The notes under the pieces were generated by a model that worked only from the letters and a program-made list of their open reading frames with translations, was not told the DNA's origin and searched no databases. Shown in pieces: positions 1 through 8,530 of a DNA stretch of 64,000 nt (the stretch's first letter is position 1; each line of letters opens with the position of its first letter). Source of the stretch: Chitinophaga sp. HK235 (GTDB lineage Bacteria > Bacteroidota > Bacteroidia > Chitinophagales > Chitinophagaceae); contig NZ_CP073766.1 of NCBI RefSeq assembly GCF_018255755.1, positions 1,984,001-2,048,000 on the forward strand. Direction: 5' to 3'. The translations under genes and the position numbers were made by a program.

Positions 1-2093
1 AAACCACCGTCTGTACCGAACTGTACTTCCAGGGCCACGTTGGCATTAACCACCGTTTCCTGTGCAAAGGCCAGGGATACACCACCGATGAAGCCCAGCC
101 CTGCATCACGGGTAGGCACATACTGAAATATTTCAGATACATCTTTCATCCCGCCTTTTTTATCAACTGCATCACGGGACTCATAAGGGTCAAAAGAGGA
201 AGGTCTTTCCATATGATAAGACATACCACCCATCAGGCCGGTGATCTGCAACATCCCTATCGGGATGGTTACGCCGATATAGGCGTCCACGTGCCAGTAG
301 CGGTAATCATCCTTGGAGCCGAAATAAGCCGTGGCCTTGGCTTTGGGGATAGGGCCGGGAATGGAGAAATCCAGCATGCCTCTGAAACCATTACCATACA
401 CCGGATGGTTATCGAAGATGGTGAGGATGCCATGCATGGAAAAGGCCATTACTTTTACAGTAAGGTCGATATCATTCACCGTCACCTTATCCAGTTTCCA
501 GCGGGTCCTTGTTTTCTGTACTACAGCGCCATCTACAGTTACAGACTGTATTTCATCCCGTTGTTCGGCGGTCACTACAAAAGACGTTTTACCACTGAAC
601 CCCTTATCACTGGAGTTCATAAAGTTGAGCTTAACGGTGCCGCCTATACCGATTTTACCTTCAGAGATACCGATGTTGAGGTTTTCAAATCCGATAGGGA
701 ACCCTCCCATTTTGGAACCACTGGAGTTGGAGATATCGAAGGTGCCGCTGTGTACATAAGGCTTCTGGGTAGACAGGGTCAGTTCCTGGAAGCTGATATT
801 GTTGACATTGAGGAAACTTTGATTGAGGGTCACTTTACCGTTCAGCACCGCCATTGGCACAAAATCTTTTTCTGTTTTGGTGATCTGGATACGGCTGTTT
901 TTATCAAGTGTGATTTCTCCGGCAAAGAATTTATATTTCTTTTCAGCGGTAGTTTTCACAGCAAATGAATAATAGGTATCACCGCCACGCATGCTGATGG
1001 AAGCATCGTACCCAAGCGGATCCTGTCCGAGGAAATCCAGCTGCAGCATACCTGCCAGCTGACCACCATTGAGTTTATTTTTACTGAAAGAGATACCTAT
1101 CTTATCCACTGACAGTGGCCAGCCACCAGCGCTGGCATCTCCCAGCGGGAGAATATTTTCTGCGGTGATGGCTCCGCTCACACCCTGATCGTCCAGGATA
1201 AAATTGGTGACCGCTACTTTAGGTCTGCCCTTCTGTGTGGCCAGTTGCTGCGGCAGTCCTACTTCCAGTTCCTGCAGGAAGAAGCCCCGCCATAACAACG
1301 GGCTGCCCGGATCGGCCAGCATATCACTGGTTACATTCAGTCCGGCAGGGTTAGCGATATCGCTCATGTCTACCGTGGCGTTCTTCACTTTAAAGCTGAA
1401 GTCTTTGAGGCCGTTGATATGGAAGGCAGGTATGTCTACGCTGGCCATTATGTTATTCAGGTCGTGTACATTGACCTGCATGGCGGCCCGCAGTTTCTCT
1501 GTTTTAGGATCCTCCGGCTGCAGCCAGGCTTTATCGAATTCAAAAATTCCGCTCAGGTTGGCGGCCCGGAAACCATTACAGTCCCACTCCACATAGTTGG
1601 TACCATCGCCGGGAAATATCAGGTCGAGGTGATCGTTGATGGGAATATTTTTTTCACTGAGCAGTACCAGTTTGGTAGATCCTGATGCAGAGATGCCTCC
1701 TGGTGTGAAAGCCACATTTTTAGCGCCGAATATCAGTTCACTGTTGGTGCCCGGAAACGTAAAGCGGAAGTAGGCATTGAAGTAAGCACCAGTGGGCGTC
1801 ATATGAGCACTATCGATCGCGATCACATAAATTTTTCCATTGATCTCCCTTACCAACCCAATGGGGAGGTTGCCCATTTCTTCGCTGCTGAGCGCATTGA
1901 CATAACGTCCTTTTTCTTTGATACTTTTGAAGACACCTGTCACATGATCGATCAGATCGCCCTTTTGGGCTGTATCGGCCACTGGTGACGTGTACAGGGA
2001 GTCTGTAGCGTAACAGGGTTGAACGCAAAAAAACACAAATGCCAGCAGCAATGCAGACAATGCATGGAAAGGGTTAGGGATATATTTGAACAT
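1..2093 (-). CDS. Large secreted protein of unknown function, N-terminal part (3' end outside window)
   Basis: An open frame on the minus strand runs without a stop from the ATG at 2093 to the window edge, giving at least 697 residues. The start MFKYIPNPFH is followed by a hydrophobic stretch (about residues 10-28) that ends in CYA, a good signal peptidase I site. The protein is therefore probably exported. The rest is rich in Gly, Ser, Thr and alternating hydrophobic residues, with many short segments such as GKIGIGGTVKLNF that suggest repeated beta strands. I recognise no family. A -7-like box lies about 50 bases upstream. The many ORFs on the opposite strand are antisense shadows. The existence of the gene is well supported by its length and signal peptide, but its function is unknown. 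Confidence 0.85.
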   Translation of the reverse strand, partial: MFKYIPNPFHALSALLLAFVFFCVQPCYATDSLYTSPVADTAQKGDLIDHVTGVFKSIKEKGRYVNALSSEEMGNLPIGLVREINGKIYVIAIDSAHMTPTGAYFNAYFRFTFPGTNSELIFGAKNVAFTPGGISASGSTKLVLLSEKNIPINDHLDLIFPGDGTNYVEWDCNGFRAANLSGIFEFDKAWLQPEDPKTEKLRAAMQVNVHDLNNIMASVDIPAFHINGLKDFSFKVKNATVDMSDIANPAGLNVTSDMLADPGSPLLWRGFFLQELEVGLPQQLATQKGRPKVAVTNFILDDQGVSGAITAENILPLGDASAGGWPLSVDKIGISFSKNKLNGGQLAGMLQLDFLGQDPLGYDASISMRGGDTYYSFAVKTTAEKKYKFFAGEITLDKNSRIQITKTEKDFVPMAVLNGKVTLNQSFLNVNNISFQELTLSTQKPYVHSGTFDISNSSGSKMGGFPIGFENLNIGISEGKIGIGGTVKLNFMNSSDKGFSGKTSFVVTAEQRDEIQSVTVDGAVVQKTRTRWKLDKVTVNDIDLTVKVMAFSMHGILTIFDNHPVYGNGFRGMLDFSIPGPIPKAKATAYFGSKDDYRYWHVDAYIGVTIPIGMLQITGLMGGMSYHMERPSSFDPYESRDAVDKKGGMKDVSEIFQYVPTRDAGLGFIGGVSLAFAQETVVNANVALEVQFGTDGG

Positions 2094-2141
2094 CGGTCAA
2101 CAGGATAGGCCCTTAAAAAATATATTTCACGGTATTAATTT

Positions 2142-2149
2142 CAAATATA
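2142..2149 (-). promoter_or_regulatory. Candidate -7 box for the large secreted protein
   Basis: On the minus strand the bases read TATATTTG, an exact match to the Bacteroidota -7 consensus TAnnTTTG, 49 bases before the ATG at 2093. The surrounding 2094-2245 region is very AT-rich, as expected for the divergent promoter region it shares with the macro-domain gene. No convincing -33 TTTG was found, so the call is tentative. Confidence 0.4.
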
Positions 2150-2245
2150 TATTAAATTATATAATTAACTAATTTTTTAACCCGTAAATAGTGGCTTGGC
2201 AATATTATCTTATTTTTACCCCTCTAACGGAAAAGGCTATATCAG

Positions 2246-2719
2246 ATGAGTGTAATAGACTATATAAAAGGAGATGCCACCCGGCCGGTGGGCAACGGCA
2301 ACAGGATCATTGTTCATATCTGCAATGACATCGGTCGTTGGGGTAAAGGGTTTGTACTGGCCATTTCCGCGCGGTGGCCCGAACCGGAAAAACAGTACCG
2401 TGACTGGTACGCCGCTGCCAGTAACTTCGCACTGGGACAGGCTCAATTTGTAAAAGTAGCACCAGACATATGGGTAGCCAATGTGATTGGCCAACATAAA
2501 ATCGTGAATGGCAAAGGCGGCATCCCTCCTATCCGCTATGAAGCCGTACAAGAAGGACTAAGGCAGGTCAGCAGCTTCGCCCTGGAAAACAACGCTACCG
2601 TGCATATGCCCCGCATCGGCTGTGGACTGGCAGGAGGCACCTGGGATAAAATAGAGCCTATCATTATCCAGGAACTGGTGAATAACGGCGTGGCGGTGAC
2701 GGTGTATGATTTTGAATAA
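2246..2719 (+). CDS. Macro-domain protein (ADP-ribose binding/hydrolase, ALC1/TARG1-like)
   Basis: This 157-residue protein is a single macro domain, the usual length. Visible hallmarks are the early IKGDAT strand-loop, HICNDIGRWGKGF (the ribose/diphosphate loop), and near the C-terminus MPRIGCGLAGGTW followed by a final VTVYDF strand. This order matches the ALC1/TARG1/Poa1p-like macro class, whose members bind ADP-ribose and remove it from glutamate or from ADP-ribose-1''-phosphate. The TARG1 catalytic Asp after CGL is replaced by Ala here, as I recall for many bacterial homologues, so hydrolase activity is not assured. It stands alone, divergent from the large secreted protein. The family call is strong; the substrate is inferred. 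Confidence 0.9.
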   Translation: MSVIDYIKGDATRPVGNGNRIIVHICNDIGRWGKGFVLAISARWPEPEKQYRDWYAAASNFALGQAQFVKVAPDIWVANVIGQHKIVNGKGGIPPIRYEAVQEGLRQVSSFALENNATVHMPRIGCGLAGGTWDKIEPIIIQELVNNGVAVTVYDFE

Positions 2720-2768
2720 TCGGATGAGTTGATTTGTTTTGATAACGAGGAGGTTTAAACTGATCATG

Positions 2769-3479
2769 TCACCAATCTAATTTATACATTTTGAGGAATG
2801 TGCTATCTGTTGGTCGCCACTTTTCTTTATCCTTAAAAAAAGTCACCTCAAACGTAGTTGTTCCTCCAATTACTTCAATTGTATCAGACATCGCTAATTC
2901 ATTGACCTGATATTGCATCAGTATGCTATCTCCCTTTATTAAGCGTTTACTGGTAACGACCCAGGGGCAGTCCGGACCTCCACCACCGAAAGAGTCAAAG
3001 TAGCTCTGCATAATATAGGACATACTATCCTGAGGCTGAATGTTTTTAAAAATATAAGCGTTGGAGGAACAATAACCACTGCCTGTACGACAAATCTTCA
3101 GACAATAATAATCGCCGTGCTTTACAAAGCCATCAAAATTACGCCAGCAGCAGGGATAATTCCAGTGGATATAACGTTCTGCTTTAACAATACTATCGTC
3201 CGTAGTGATCTCTGTCAAAAGATGGGTTTCACTTCCCACATCCAGCAAACAAGCCATGATATTCCCATCCGGTTGGCGGTAATATTTACCGAAGGTATCT
3301 GTATCCGGATAGAGCGTCCATCCGCTCGCAGTTGTATCTGTAAGATGATTGTATTTCAGGATATTCAGTACATCGTTTTTCCGGATAAATCCGGAATCCT
3401 GTGTAAACAAAGCTGATCCGGGCTTTACGGGAGCACTACAGGCGGCCAGCAGCAAAACAAAAAGGCAGATACATCGCAT
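2769..3479 (-). CDS. Lipoprotein of unknown function
   Basis: This is a 236-residue protein. The N-terminus MRCICLFVLLLAACSAP is a short lipoprotein signal with the lipobox LAAC, so the mature protein should begin at Cys14 and be anchored to a membrane. The rest contains many aromatic residues and several Cys (around CCWRNFDGF and KICRTGSGYC), but I recognise no family. It lies 33 bases downstream of the SUKH gene on the same strand, so the two may be co-transcribed. It converges on the macro-domain gene. The ATG at 3479 is the only start that gives the signal peptide. Confidence 0.8.
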   Translation of the reverse strand: MRCICLFVLLLAACSAPVKPGSALFTQDSGFIRKNDVLNILKYNHLTDTTASGWTLYPDTDTFGKYYRQPDGNIMACLLDVGSETHLLTEITTDDSIVKAERYIHWNYPCCWRNFDGFVKHGDYYCLKICRTGSGYCSSNAYIFKNIQPQDSMSYIMQSYFDSFGGGGPDCPWVVTSKRLIKGDSILMQYQVNELAMSDTIEVIGGTTTFEVTFFKDKEKWRPTDSTFLKMYKLDW

Positions 3480-3512
3480 ATCTCATAGGTATTATCTAAA
3501 GCCGGAAGCATT

Positions 3513-4556
3513 TCAGTTCTTCCCTGTCAGTTTTTTAATCAGTCCGGTAAAGCTGTCTGCGTACTGTTCAAATTGCCATGATCCCTGACCATGTTGGGCG
3601 GTATACACCGGCGCGTCTCCGTCTTTTATGTCGGAGAGGTCGAGGCAGAAAGGATCTGCGGCATCGTCACCAATCACCAGCAGATGTGTGGGCCAGTCTT
3701 TCAATGTTTCACCAGTGACGGCATTAAAAGCATAACCACCCTGGCGCTCCAGCAGTTCATGCGCTCCGTACAGGTGAAGACCTTCTATAAGATCTGCTCC
3801 TGGCAGCGTTACCTTCAACGGAGAATAGTGTTGCAGGAAGGTTGTGTATACAGCAGGAAGTGCCCACTGGGCGGTAATTTGTGTCATGTCTTTCTCTGCT
3901 GCTATCACCAGCCAGTCCTGCGGATTGGAAGGGTCTTTATGTTTGCGGCGTCTTTTTTCCAGCTGCTTATCCAGCTTCGCCATCAGTTTTTCAAAGGCTG
4001 TACCGGGATGTAACAGGGACGGATGTACGACAGGAGGCGCATATCCTTCACCATCGGGATAACCCTGTTCCTGCCATTGCAACAGCTCAGTAAGCCGCAG
4101 CTGTTCCGGTTTCCAGTAGCCGGGATCTGAAGGCAGCTCACGGTCAAATGGCTGCCGGCTGTACAACGCAATACTTTTGATGGCTTTGGCTCTTTCGCTC
4201 ACGGGCTGGGTTTCATGGATGGCCAGTGTTATCAATACTGGATAAGCTTCCCGGCCGGCGGTTTTAAGTAGTCCGTCTATCCCCCAGTAAGTGAGGGCCG
4301 GTATGGTAATGCTCCATTCGAAAAAAGGACGCCAGGCCGTTTCTCCGGGCGCTACCAGCCCGATAATATCAGTCATCAGAAAAGCCCGCCAGTGCAGGAG
4401 TTGCCCTTCCCGGGCATATTGTGTCAGGCTGCGGACCACCGCTTCGCGGTCTTTGCCTCCAAAAGTCTTTATCAGTTTGTCTTTCATCGTTGAAAAACGA
4501 CTGCCGTCTTTTTCTTCATACAAGGCTGCCACGGCAGCATCAAAATTCACGCTCAT
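3513..4556 (-). CDS. SUKH (SMI1/KNR4) family protein with helical N-terminal region
   Basis: The protein has 347 residues from the ATG at 4556. A longer frame could start at a GTG at 4577, but it adds only seven residues. The N-terminal half is helical and HEAT-like, with several Trp-rich segments. The C-terminal part shows the SMI1/KNR4 pattern: LYGAHELLERQGGYAFN, then THLLVIGDDAADPFCLDLSD, then a terminal GSWQFEQYADSF. SUKH domains are common as immunity proteins against polymorphic toxins but also occur as housekeeping proteins. No toxin gene is next to it. It is followed by an unrelated lipoprotein gene. The fold assignment is good; the immunity role is only a possibility. Confidence 0.75.
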   Translation of the reverse strand: MSVNFDAAVAALYEEKDGSRFSTMKDKLIKTFGGKDREAVVRSLTQYAREGQLLHWRAFLMTDIIGLVAPGETAWRPFFEWSITIPALTYWGIDGLLKTAGREAYPVLITLAIHETQPVSERAKAIKSIALYSRQPFDRELPSDPGYWKPEQLRLTELLQWQEQGYPDGEGYAPPVVHPSLLHPGTAFEKLMAKLDKQLEKRRRKHKDPSNPQDWLVIAAEKDMTQITAQWALPAVYTTFLQHYSPLKVTLPGADLIEGLHLYGAHELLERQGGYAFNAVTGETLKDWPTHLLVIGDDAADPFCLDLSDIKDGDAPVYTAQHGQGSWQFEQYADSFTGLIKKLTGKN

Positions 4557-4607
4557 ACTGCAATTTAGGACAAACACAAAAAATAACGGGAAGGGCTATA
4601 CTAAATC

Positions 4608-4778
4608 TTAGTGTTTTTCTATTAGTTGCTGTACTTTTTGTTCGAGAGAAGCCTGCCGGGCTTTCAGCTCTCCTACTTGTTTTTCCAGCACTTTGTTCTT
4701 GCTGTTTTCTTCCATCAGGTACAAGGTGAGTTCAATCATGATTACTTGCTGCATACAGCCAGCTATACGGGTATTCAT
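4608..4778 (-). CDS. Small coiled-coil protein or C-terminal remnant of a surface protein
   Basis: A 56-codon ORF begins with MNTRIAGCMQQ and ends in a charged heptad-like stretch (KQVGELKARQASLEQKVQQL), a probable coiled coil. It starts 12 bases after the stop of the LytTR gene and in the same frame, with the stop and four codons between them. Its segment IELTLYLMEENSKN closely resembles EELTLYMIEQHKK in the C-terminal tail of the surface protein at 23051-23986, a tail common in Bacteroidota extracellular proteins. It may be a real small gene at the end of the operon or the surviving end of a lost surface-protein gene. No Shine-Dalgarno sequence is visible. Confidence 0.5.
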   Translation of the reverse strand: MNTRIAGCMQQVIMIELTLYLMEENSKNKVLEKQVGELKARQASLEQKVQQLIEKH

Positions 4779-4790
4779 CGTTTGGTGACT

Positions 4791-5546
4791 TCAGCTTTTG
4801 CCTTCCAGCCAGCTCTTGAATTCCGCCACCCTCTCACGGCTAATAATAACATCAGTATCAACATAAGGTACTAATTGAAGTATTAATCTGCTATTATAAT
4901 AAGTGGTGATTTTTTTTATGGCATCGATATGTATGATAAACTGCCTGTTGATCCGGAAAAATACATTCCGGTCCAACATCTTCTCAATCTGATCCAGTGA
5001 ATAGTCCAGCGGTAAACGTTGATTCGTTACCGTGGTAGCTACTGTCATGCCCTTGGTAAAATGCAGATAGGCAATATCCTGTGCTTTCACATATACCAGC
5101 TGATTGTTGATCTTACCGATAAAACGGGTACTGTTGCGGCGCATAAACTCCTCCGCAATCCTTTCAATGCTGATGGCACTGGCAGCCGCTGGCCGGAAAT
5201 GTTCATATTTCTGTAAGGCCCGTTTTAACTCCCCGGGATCGATGGGCTTCATCAGGTAATCGATACTGTTTACCTTAAAAGCCTGTAAGGCAAAACCATC
5301 ATAAGCCGTAGTGAAGATAACCGGTGTAGACACCTTTATTTTGCTGAATATCTCAAAACAGTTCCCATCAGACAACTGTATGTCCATCATCATCAAATCT
5401 GCACCAATGCCTTGTTCCAACCATTTCAGTCCTTCCGCTACCGACTCAATAACAGCAACTACTTCTATGCCCGGATCATACTTATGCAGCAACTGTTTCA
5501 GGCGTTCGGCATTATGCATTTCATCTTCAAATATGACAATCTTCAT
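4791..5546 (-). CDS. LytTR-family response regulator
   Basis: This 251-residue protein has an N-terminal receiver domain (acidic pair E7/D8, phospho-acceptor D55 in LMMMDIQLSDG, conserved Lys in DYLMKPID) and a C-terminal LytTR DNA-binding domain (about residues 150-250: YVKAQDIAYLHF, FFRINRQFIIHIDAI). It is the partner of the LytS-like kinase gene, which overlaps it by four bases. Such pairs regulate nearby or envelope genes by binding direct repeats through the LytTR domain. It lies in an operon with two SDR-type enzymes, which are plausible but unproven co-regulated functions. The length and domain order are typical. Confidence 0.95.
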   Translation of the reverse strand: MKIVIFEDEMHNAERLKQLLHKYDPGIEVVAVIESVAEGLKWLEQGIGADLMMMDIQLSDGNCFEIFSKIKVSTPVIFTTAYDGFALQAFKVNSIDYLMKPIDPGELKRALQKYEHFRPAAASAISIERIAEEFMRRNSTRFIGKINNQLVYVKAQDIAYLHFTKGMTVATTVTNQRLPLDYSLDQIEKMLDRNVFFRINRQFIIHIDAIKKITTYYNSRLILQLVPYVDTDVIISRERVAEFKSWLEGKS

Positions 5547-6619
5547 GTGACAGTAATAATGGGTATTTTTACAATAAACATTTCATCAGACTGTTGTATC
5601 TCAATTCCACGGTCGCTGATCAGCGCATATCTCTTCTGAATATTCTCCAACCCTATCCCCGATGACAGTTCAGCACCCGTTTTCCTGCGGACAGGATTGG
5701 ATACCACGAGGCAACCATCTTCATTCCTTACACTGATCACCAGCGGATCGTTGGCTGAAAACCGGTTATGTTTGATCGCATTCTCTATCAGCAACTGCAG
5801 GGATACCGGCGGGATCATCCCTTTGCTGCGTATCTTCTCCTCTACTTCAATCTCAAACTGTATGCTCTGCTGATGGCGTATATGCATCAGAAACAAATAC
5901 GACTCCAGAAAGTCCAGCTCTGTTTGTACCGTCACCAGGTTTTCGAACTTCTTATCCAGGATATAACGATAGGTTTTGGCCAGCTGTGTAATATAATCTG
6001 CCGACAGGTCGGGGCTTTTGTACACCAGGTTGGTGAGCACACTCAACGAATTAAAAAAGAAATGCGGATCTATCTGGTTGCGCAGGGCATCATACCTGGC
6101 CTGTATATTCTCCCGCATCAGCCTTTCTGCCTGTACCTGGTATTCCTTCCATGCTGAATAATAGTAGATGATACCGTTGAAAGTCAGTATCAGCAGGTAA
6201 AACATAAATATGCCAAAGTTCAGATCATAACTCAGTGCCTTGAAACTCTGCCAGGCTTCATAACGATGAAACAGCACAATGTCCGATACCGCATACAAAA
6301 AACCAAAACCAAAAGCCGCTACCATCCCATACAATATCAGCGCACAACAAAGCACAGCCAGTCTGCGGGATGCTGCCACCCCGCCTATCCTTCTCTCGAT
6401 CATGCGGGTCAGCCATACCGCTCCTTCCCATACCAGCAGCCCGAAAGCCACATAAAAAAGGCTGAATACCCAACCCCGTAAGTCCATCACCCTCAGGTCA
6501 TTCACAAAGGTGTGATCAAAAGATTTGAAGATAATGCTGAAAGTGAACAGCACCAGTATCCTGGAGAGATACAGAAATACTTTGCTGGAGAATAAAGGTT
6601 CGTTTTCCTGGAAGTTCAT
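5543..6619 (-). CDS. LytS/YehU-type sensor histidine kinase
   Basis: This is a 358-residue membrane kinase. Four hydrophobic segments lie between residues 15 and 150, followed by a linker helix and the His_kinase domain with the motif QIDPHFFFNSLSVL, in which H186 is the likely phosphorylation site. The C-terminus carries the ATP-binding N-box (LLIENAIKHN) and a short G-box (SSGIGLENI). It has no extracellular sensor domain, so it probably senses a membrane or intramembrane signal. The four-base ATGA overlap with the regulator gene indicates translational coupling. It is preceded by an epimerase gene only 14 bases away, so the pair appears to share the promoter of the enzyme genes. Confidence 0.95.
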   Translation of the reverse strand: MNFQENEPLFSSKVFLYLSRILVLFTFSIIFKSFDHTFVNDLRVMDLRGWVFSLFYVAFGLLVWEGAVWLTRMIERRIGGVAASRRLAVLCCALILYGMVAAFGFGFLYAVSDIVLFHRYEAWQSFKALSYDLNFGIFMFYLLILTFNGIIYYYSAWKEYQVQAERLMRENIQARYDALRNQIDPHFFFNSLSVLTNLVYKSPDLSADYITQLAKTYRYILDKKFENLVTVQTELDFLESYLFLMHIRHQQSIQFEIEVEEKIRSKGMIPPVSLQLLIENAIKHNRFSANDPLVISVRNEDGCLVVSNPVRRKTGAELSSGIGLENIQKRYALISDRGIEIQQSDEMFIVKIPIITVT

Positions 6620-6633
6620 AGTTTACCCCTGAT

Positions 6634-7620
6634 CTAAAAATAGTTATTTTCCCTGAACCAGTGGAAAGCACTGCTGATCGCCTCTTCCACCGGTGTATAC
6701 TTAACATGCAGCTCCCGTTCAGCTTTCTTCCCGGAATAATAATTATCCATACACAACATATAGGCAGCCGTATGATTCAACCGTCCTTTTACGCGTGCGA
6801 AACGCTGTAGCAGCGAACCTGTTGTGCCGGCTATCCTGAGCACAGTTTTAGGTATCCTTATCATTAGTTTTTTTTCGCCGGTGATGCTGTTGAGGATAGT
6901 ATAGAATTCACGGTAACTCAGGTTATGCCCGGCCAGCAGGTAACAGTTGCCGGTTTTGCCGTATTGGATGGCATTGACAATACCTCTGCACACATCCTGT
7001 ATATGGACAAAATTCTTTCCTCCCGGCGGATAAAAGAGTACTTTCTTTTTCAGGCCGTACAACAGCAGTTTACCGGAACTGGGCTTCACATCGCAAGGTC
7101 CTACCATAAAAGTGGGGTTCACCACCACTGCCTCCAGCCGGGAAGCTGCCACTTGTTCAAGCACATACTGTTGTGCCAGGTATTTGGTATTGATATATCC
7201 GGATCGTGCACTGAAAAGTGTGAATCCATTCAGTTCACTGCCAGGATATAGCCGGCTGCCAGGCCCGATGGTATTGGCCGTACTCACATAGATCAGGCGT
7301 TCTACCCGTTGATGAATACAGGCCTCCACAATATATTGTGTACTGGTATAATTGATCCGTTCGTATTCTTCGAAAGTAATATTCCACTGGTCGGTGATAC
7401 AGGCCGCATGCACTACAATATCACAGCCGGCTACGGCCGCATCCACATCATTTTTGTTATCGATATGGCCAAAGAAAACCTCACAGGGAATATCGGCAAT
7501 TCCTTTCAGATCGGCCGTAGGCCGTATCATCGCTTTGACATCATATCCCAGGCGGTACAACTCCCGTGTTAGGTTGGAACCCAGAAACCCGTTGGCCCCT
7601 GTTACTAATACTGTTTTCAT
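6634..7620 (-). CDS. NAD-dependent epimerase/dehydratase (extended SDR)
   Basis: The protein has 328 residues from the ATG at 7620. The longer frame to 7746 overlaps the preceding gene and lacks family similarity. The start MKTVLVTGANGFLGSNL is the Rossmann GxxGxxG motif. Further family features are the early NAD-site strand DIVVHAACITD, then VERLIYVSTANTIG, a later YINTKYLAQQYV (YxxxK-like) and VNPTFMVGPCD. It resembles the dihydroflavonol-reductase/3-beta-hydroxysteroid dehydrogenase branch of extended SDRs; the substrate is unknown. It sits two bases after the SDR gene at 7623-8417 and 14 bases before the kinase gene, so it is the second gene of a compact operon. Confidence 0.88.
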   Translation of the reverse strand: MKTVLVTGANGFLGSNLTRELYRLGYDVKAMIRPTADLKGIADIPCEVFFGHIDNKNDVDAAVAGCDIVVHAACITDQWNITFEEYERINYTSTQYIVEACIHQRVERLIYVSTANTIGPGSRLYPGSELNGFTLFSARSGYINTKYLAQQYVLEQVAASRLEAVVVNPTFMVGPCDVKPSSGKLLLYGLKKKVLFYPPGGKNFVHIQDVCRGIVNAIQYGKTGNCYLLAGHNLSYREFYTILNSITGEKKLMIRIPKTVLRIAGTTGSLLQRFARVKGRLNHTAAYMLCMDNYYSGKKAERELHVKYTPVEEAISSAFHWFRENNYF

Positions 7621-7622
7621 AC

Positions 7623-8417
7623 TCAGACAAATTGTATTTCCTTCTTTACTTCCCGCGACACCAGTCTCAATCTGAAAGCCAGTGGCAGCAGCTGCATCAG
7701 CCGGTGATTGATACGGTTCATCAGTCCCGGGATAATCACCCGGCACTTGCTGAACGTACCGCTGAGCGCTATAGCCGCAATCTGGGAGGTATTGAGCAAT
7801 CCCATTCTCCCTTTAAAGCCCTGGCCAATGATACGCCGGGAAGTATGGGAGTTGGTCATGATAGGCCCGGGATACACCACACTCACAAATACACCGGTGC
7901 CCGACAGCTCTTCCCGCAGCCCCAGGAAAAAGGAAGAGATAAAAGCCTTGGAAGCCGGGTATACCGTTTTGTATGCAATAGGCGTAAAAGCGGCCATACT
8001 GGCGATGTTCAGGATATAACTCTCCCTATGCTGCAGCAAATGTGGTATCAGCAGCCGTGTAACGATCACGGTACTACGTATATTCAATTGTATGATACTG
8101 TCTATTCTCTCCAGTGATGTATCTGTGATGAAAGATGTTCCTCCGATACCGGCATTATTGATCAGGAAGTCTACCTGGTACTGTGACAGCACCTCTGCCA
8201 GCACCTGTTGCAATAAGCTGGTATTCGTCATATCAAATTCAAAGAAACGGACGTCCACCTTATATTCCAGCTCCAGATTTTCTGCCAGGGAAAACATGTT
8301 CCCTCCCGGCAGCGCTATCAGGATAAGGTTACGGCCCATCGCAGCACATTGCCGGGCCAGTTCCTTTCCCAATCCTGAGCTGGCACCCGTGATCATGGTG
8401 TACTTTGTATGTTGCAT
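7623..8417 (-). CDS. Short-chain dehydrogenase/reductase
   Basis: This is a classical SDR of 264 residues from the ATG at 8417. A GTG at 8441 would lengthen it, but that codon lies inside the terminator of the preceding gene. The cofactor motif is TGASSGLG near residue 10; the structural motif is FLINNAGIGG; the active site follows as LNIASMAAF and YPASKAF (Tyr-x3-Lys). The order and spacing fit the acyl-CoA/ketoacyl reductase-like SDRs often called DltE/YqjQ type, but the substrate cannot be read from sequence. It is the first gene of the operon that continues into the epimerase, LytS-like kinase and LytTR regulator. Confidence 0.88.
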   Translation of the reverse strand: MQHTKYTMITGASSGLGKELARQCAAMGRNLILIALPGGNMFSLAENLELEYKVDVRFFEFDMTNTSLLQQVLAEVLSQYQVDFLINNAGIGGTSFITDTSLERIDSIIQLNIRSTVIVTRLLIPHLLQHRESYILNIASMAAFTPIAYKTVYPASKAFISSFFLGLREELSGTGVFVSVVYPGPIMTNSHTSRRIIGQGFKGRMGLLNTSQIAAIALSGTFSKCRVIIPGLMNRINHRLMQLLPLAFRLRLVSREVKKEIQFV

Positions 8418-8441
8418 GTTGTGGCTAAGGTTAGTACACAC

Positions 8442-8469
8442 AAAAATGCAGTAGCGCGAAGCTACTGCA
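8442..8469 (-). terminator. Rho-independent terminator of the SDR gene at 8531-9310
   Basis: A nine-base perfect stem TGCAGTAGC/GCTACTGCA (8447-8455 with 8461-8469) has a five-base loop. Read on the minus strand it is followed directly by TTTTTG. It lies about 60 bases past the stop of the SDR gene. The opposite side also has a T run, so it may act in both directions. Confidence 0.8.
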
Positions 8470-8530
8470 AACGATTTTTTTTTGAATTGACGTAAAACTG
8501 CGATGAGTTGTGATGTTTTGTGATGGACCG

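Noticed and set aside
213..968. Long plus-strand ORF at the left edge
   Set aside because: It is antisense to the large secreted protein on the minus strand, which has a signal peptide and an uninterrupted frame of 697 codons.
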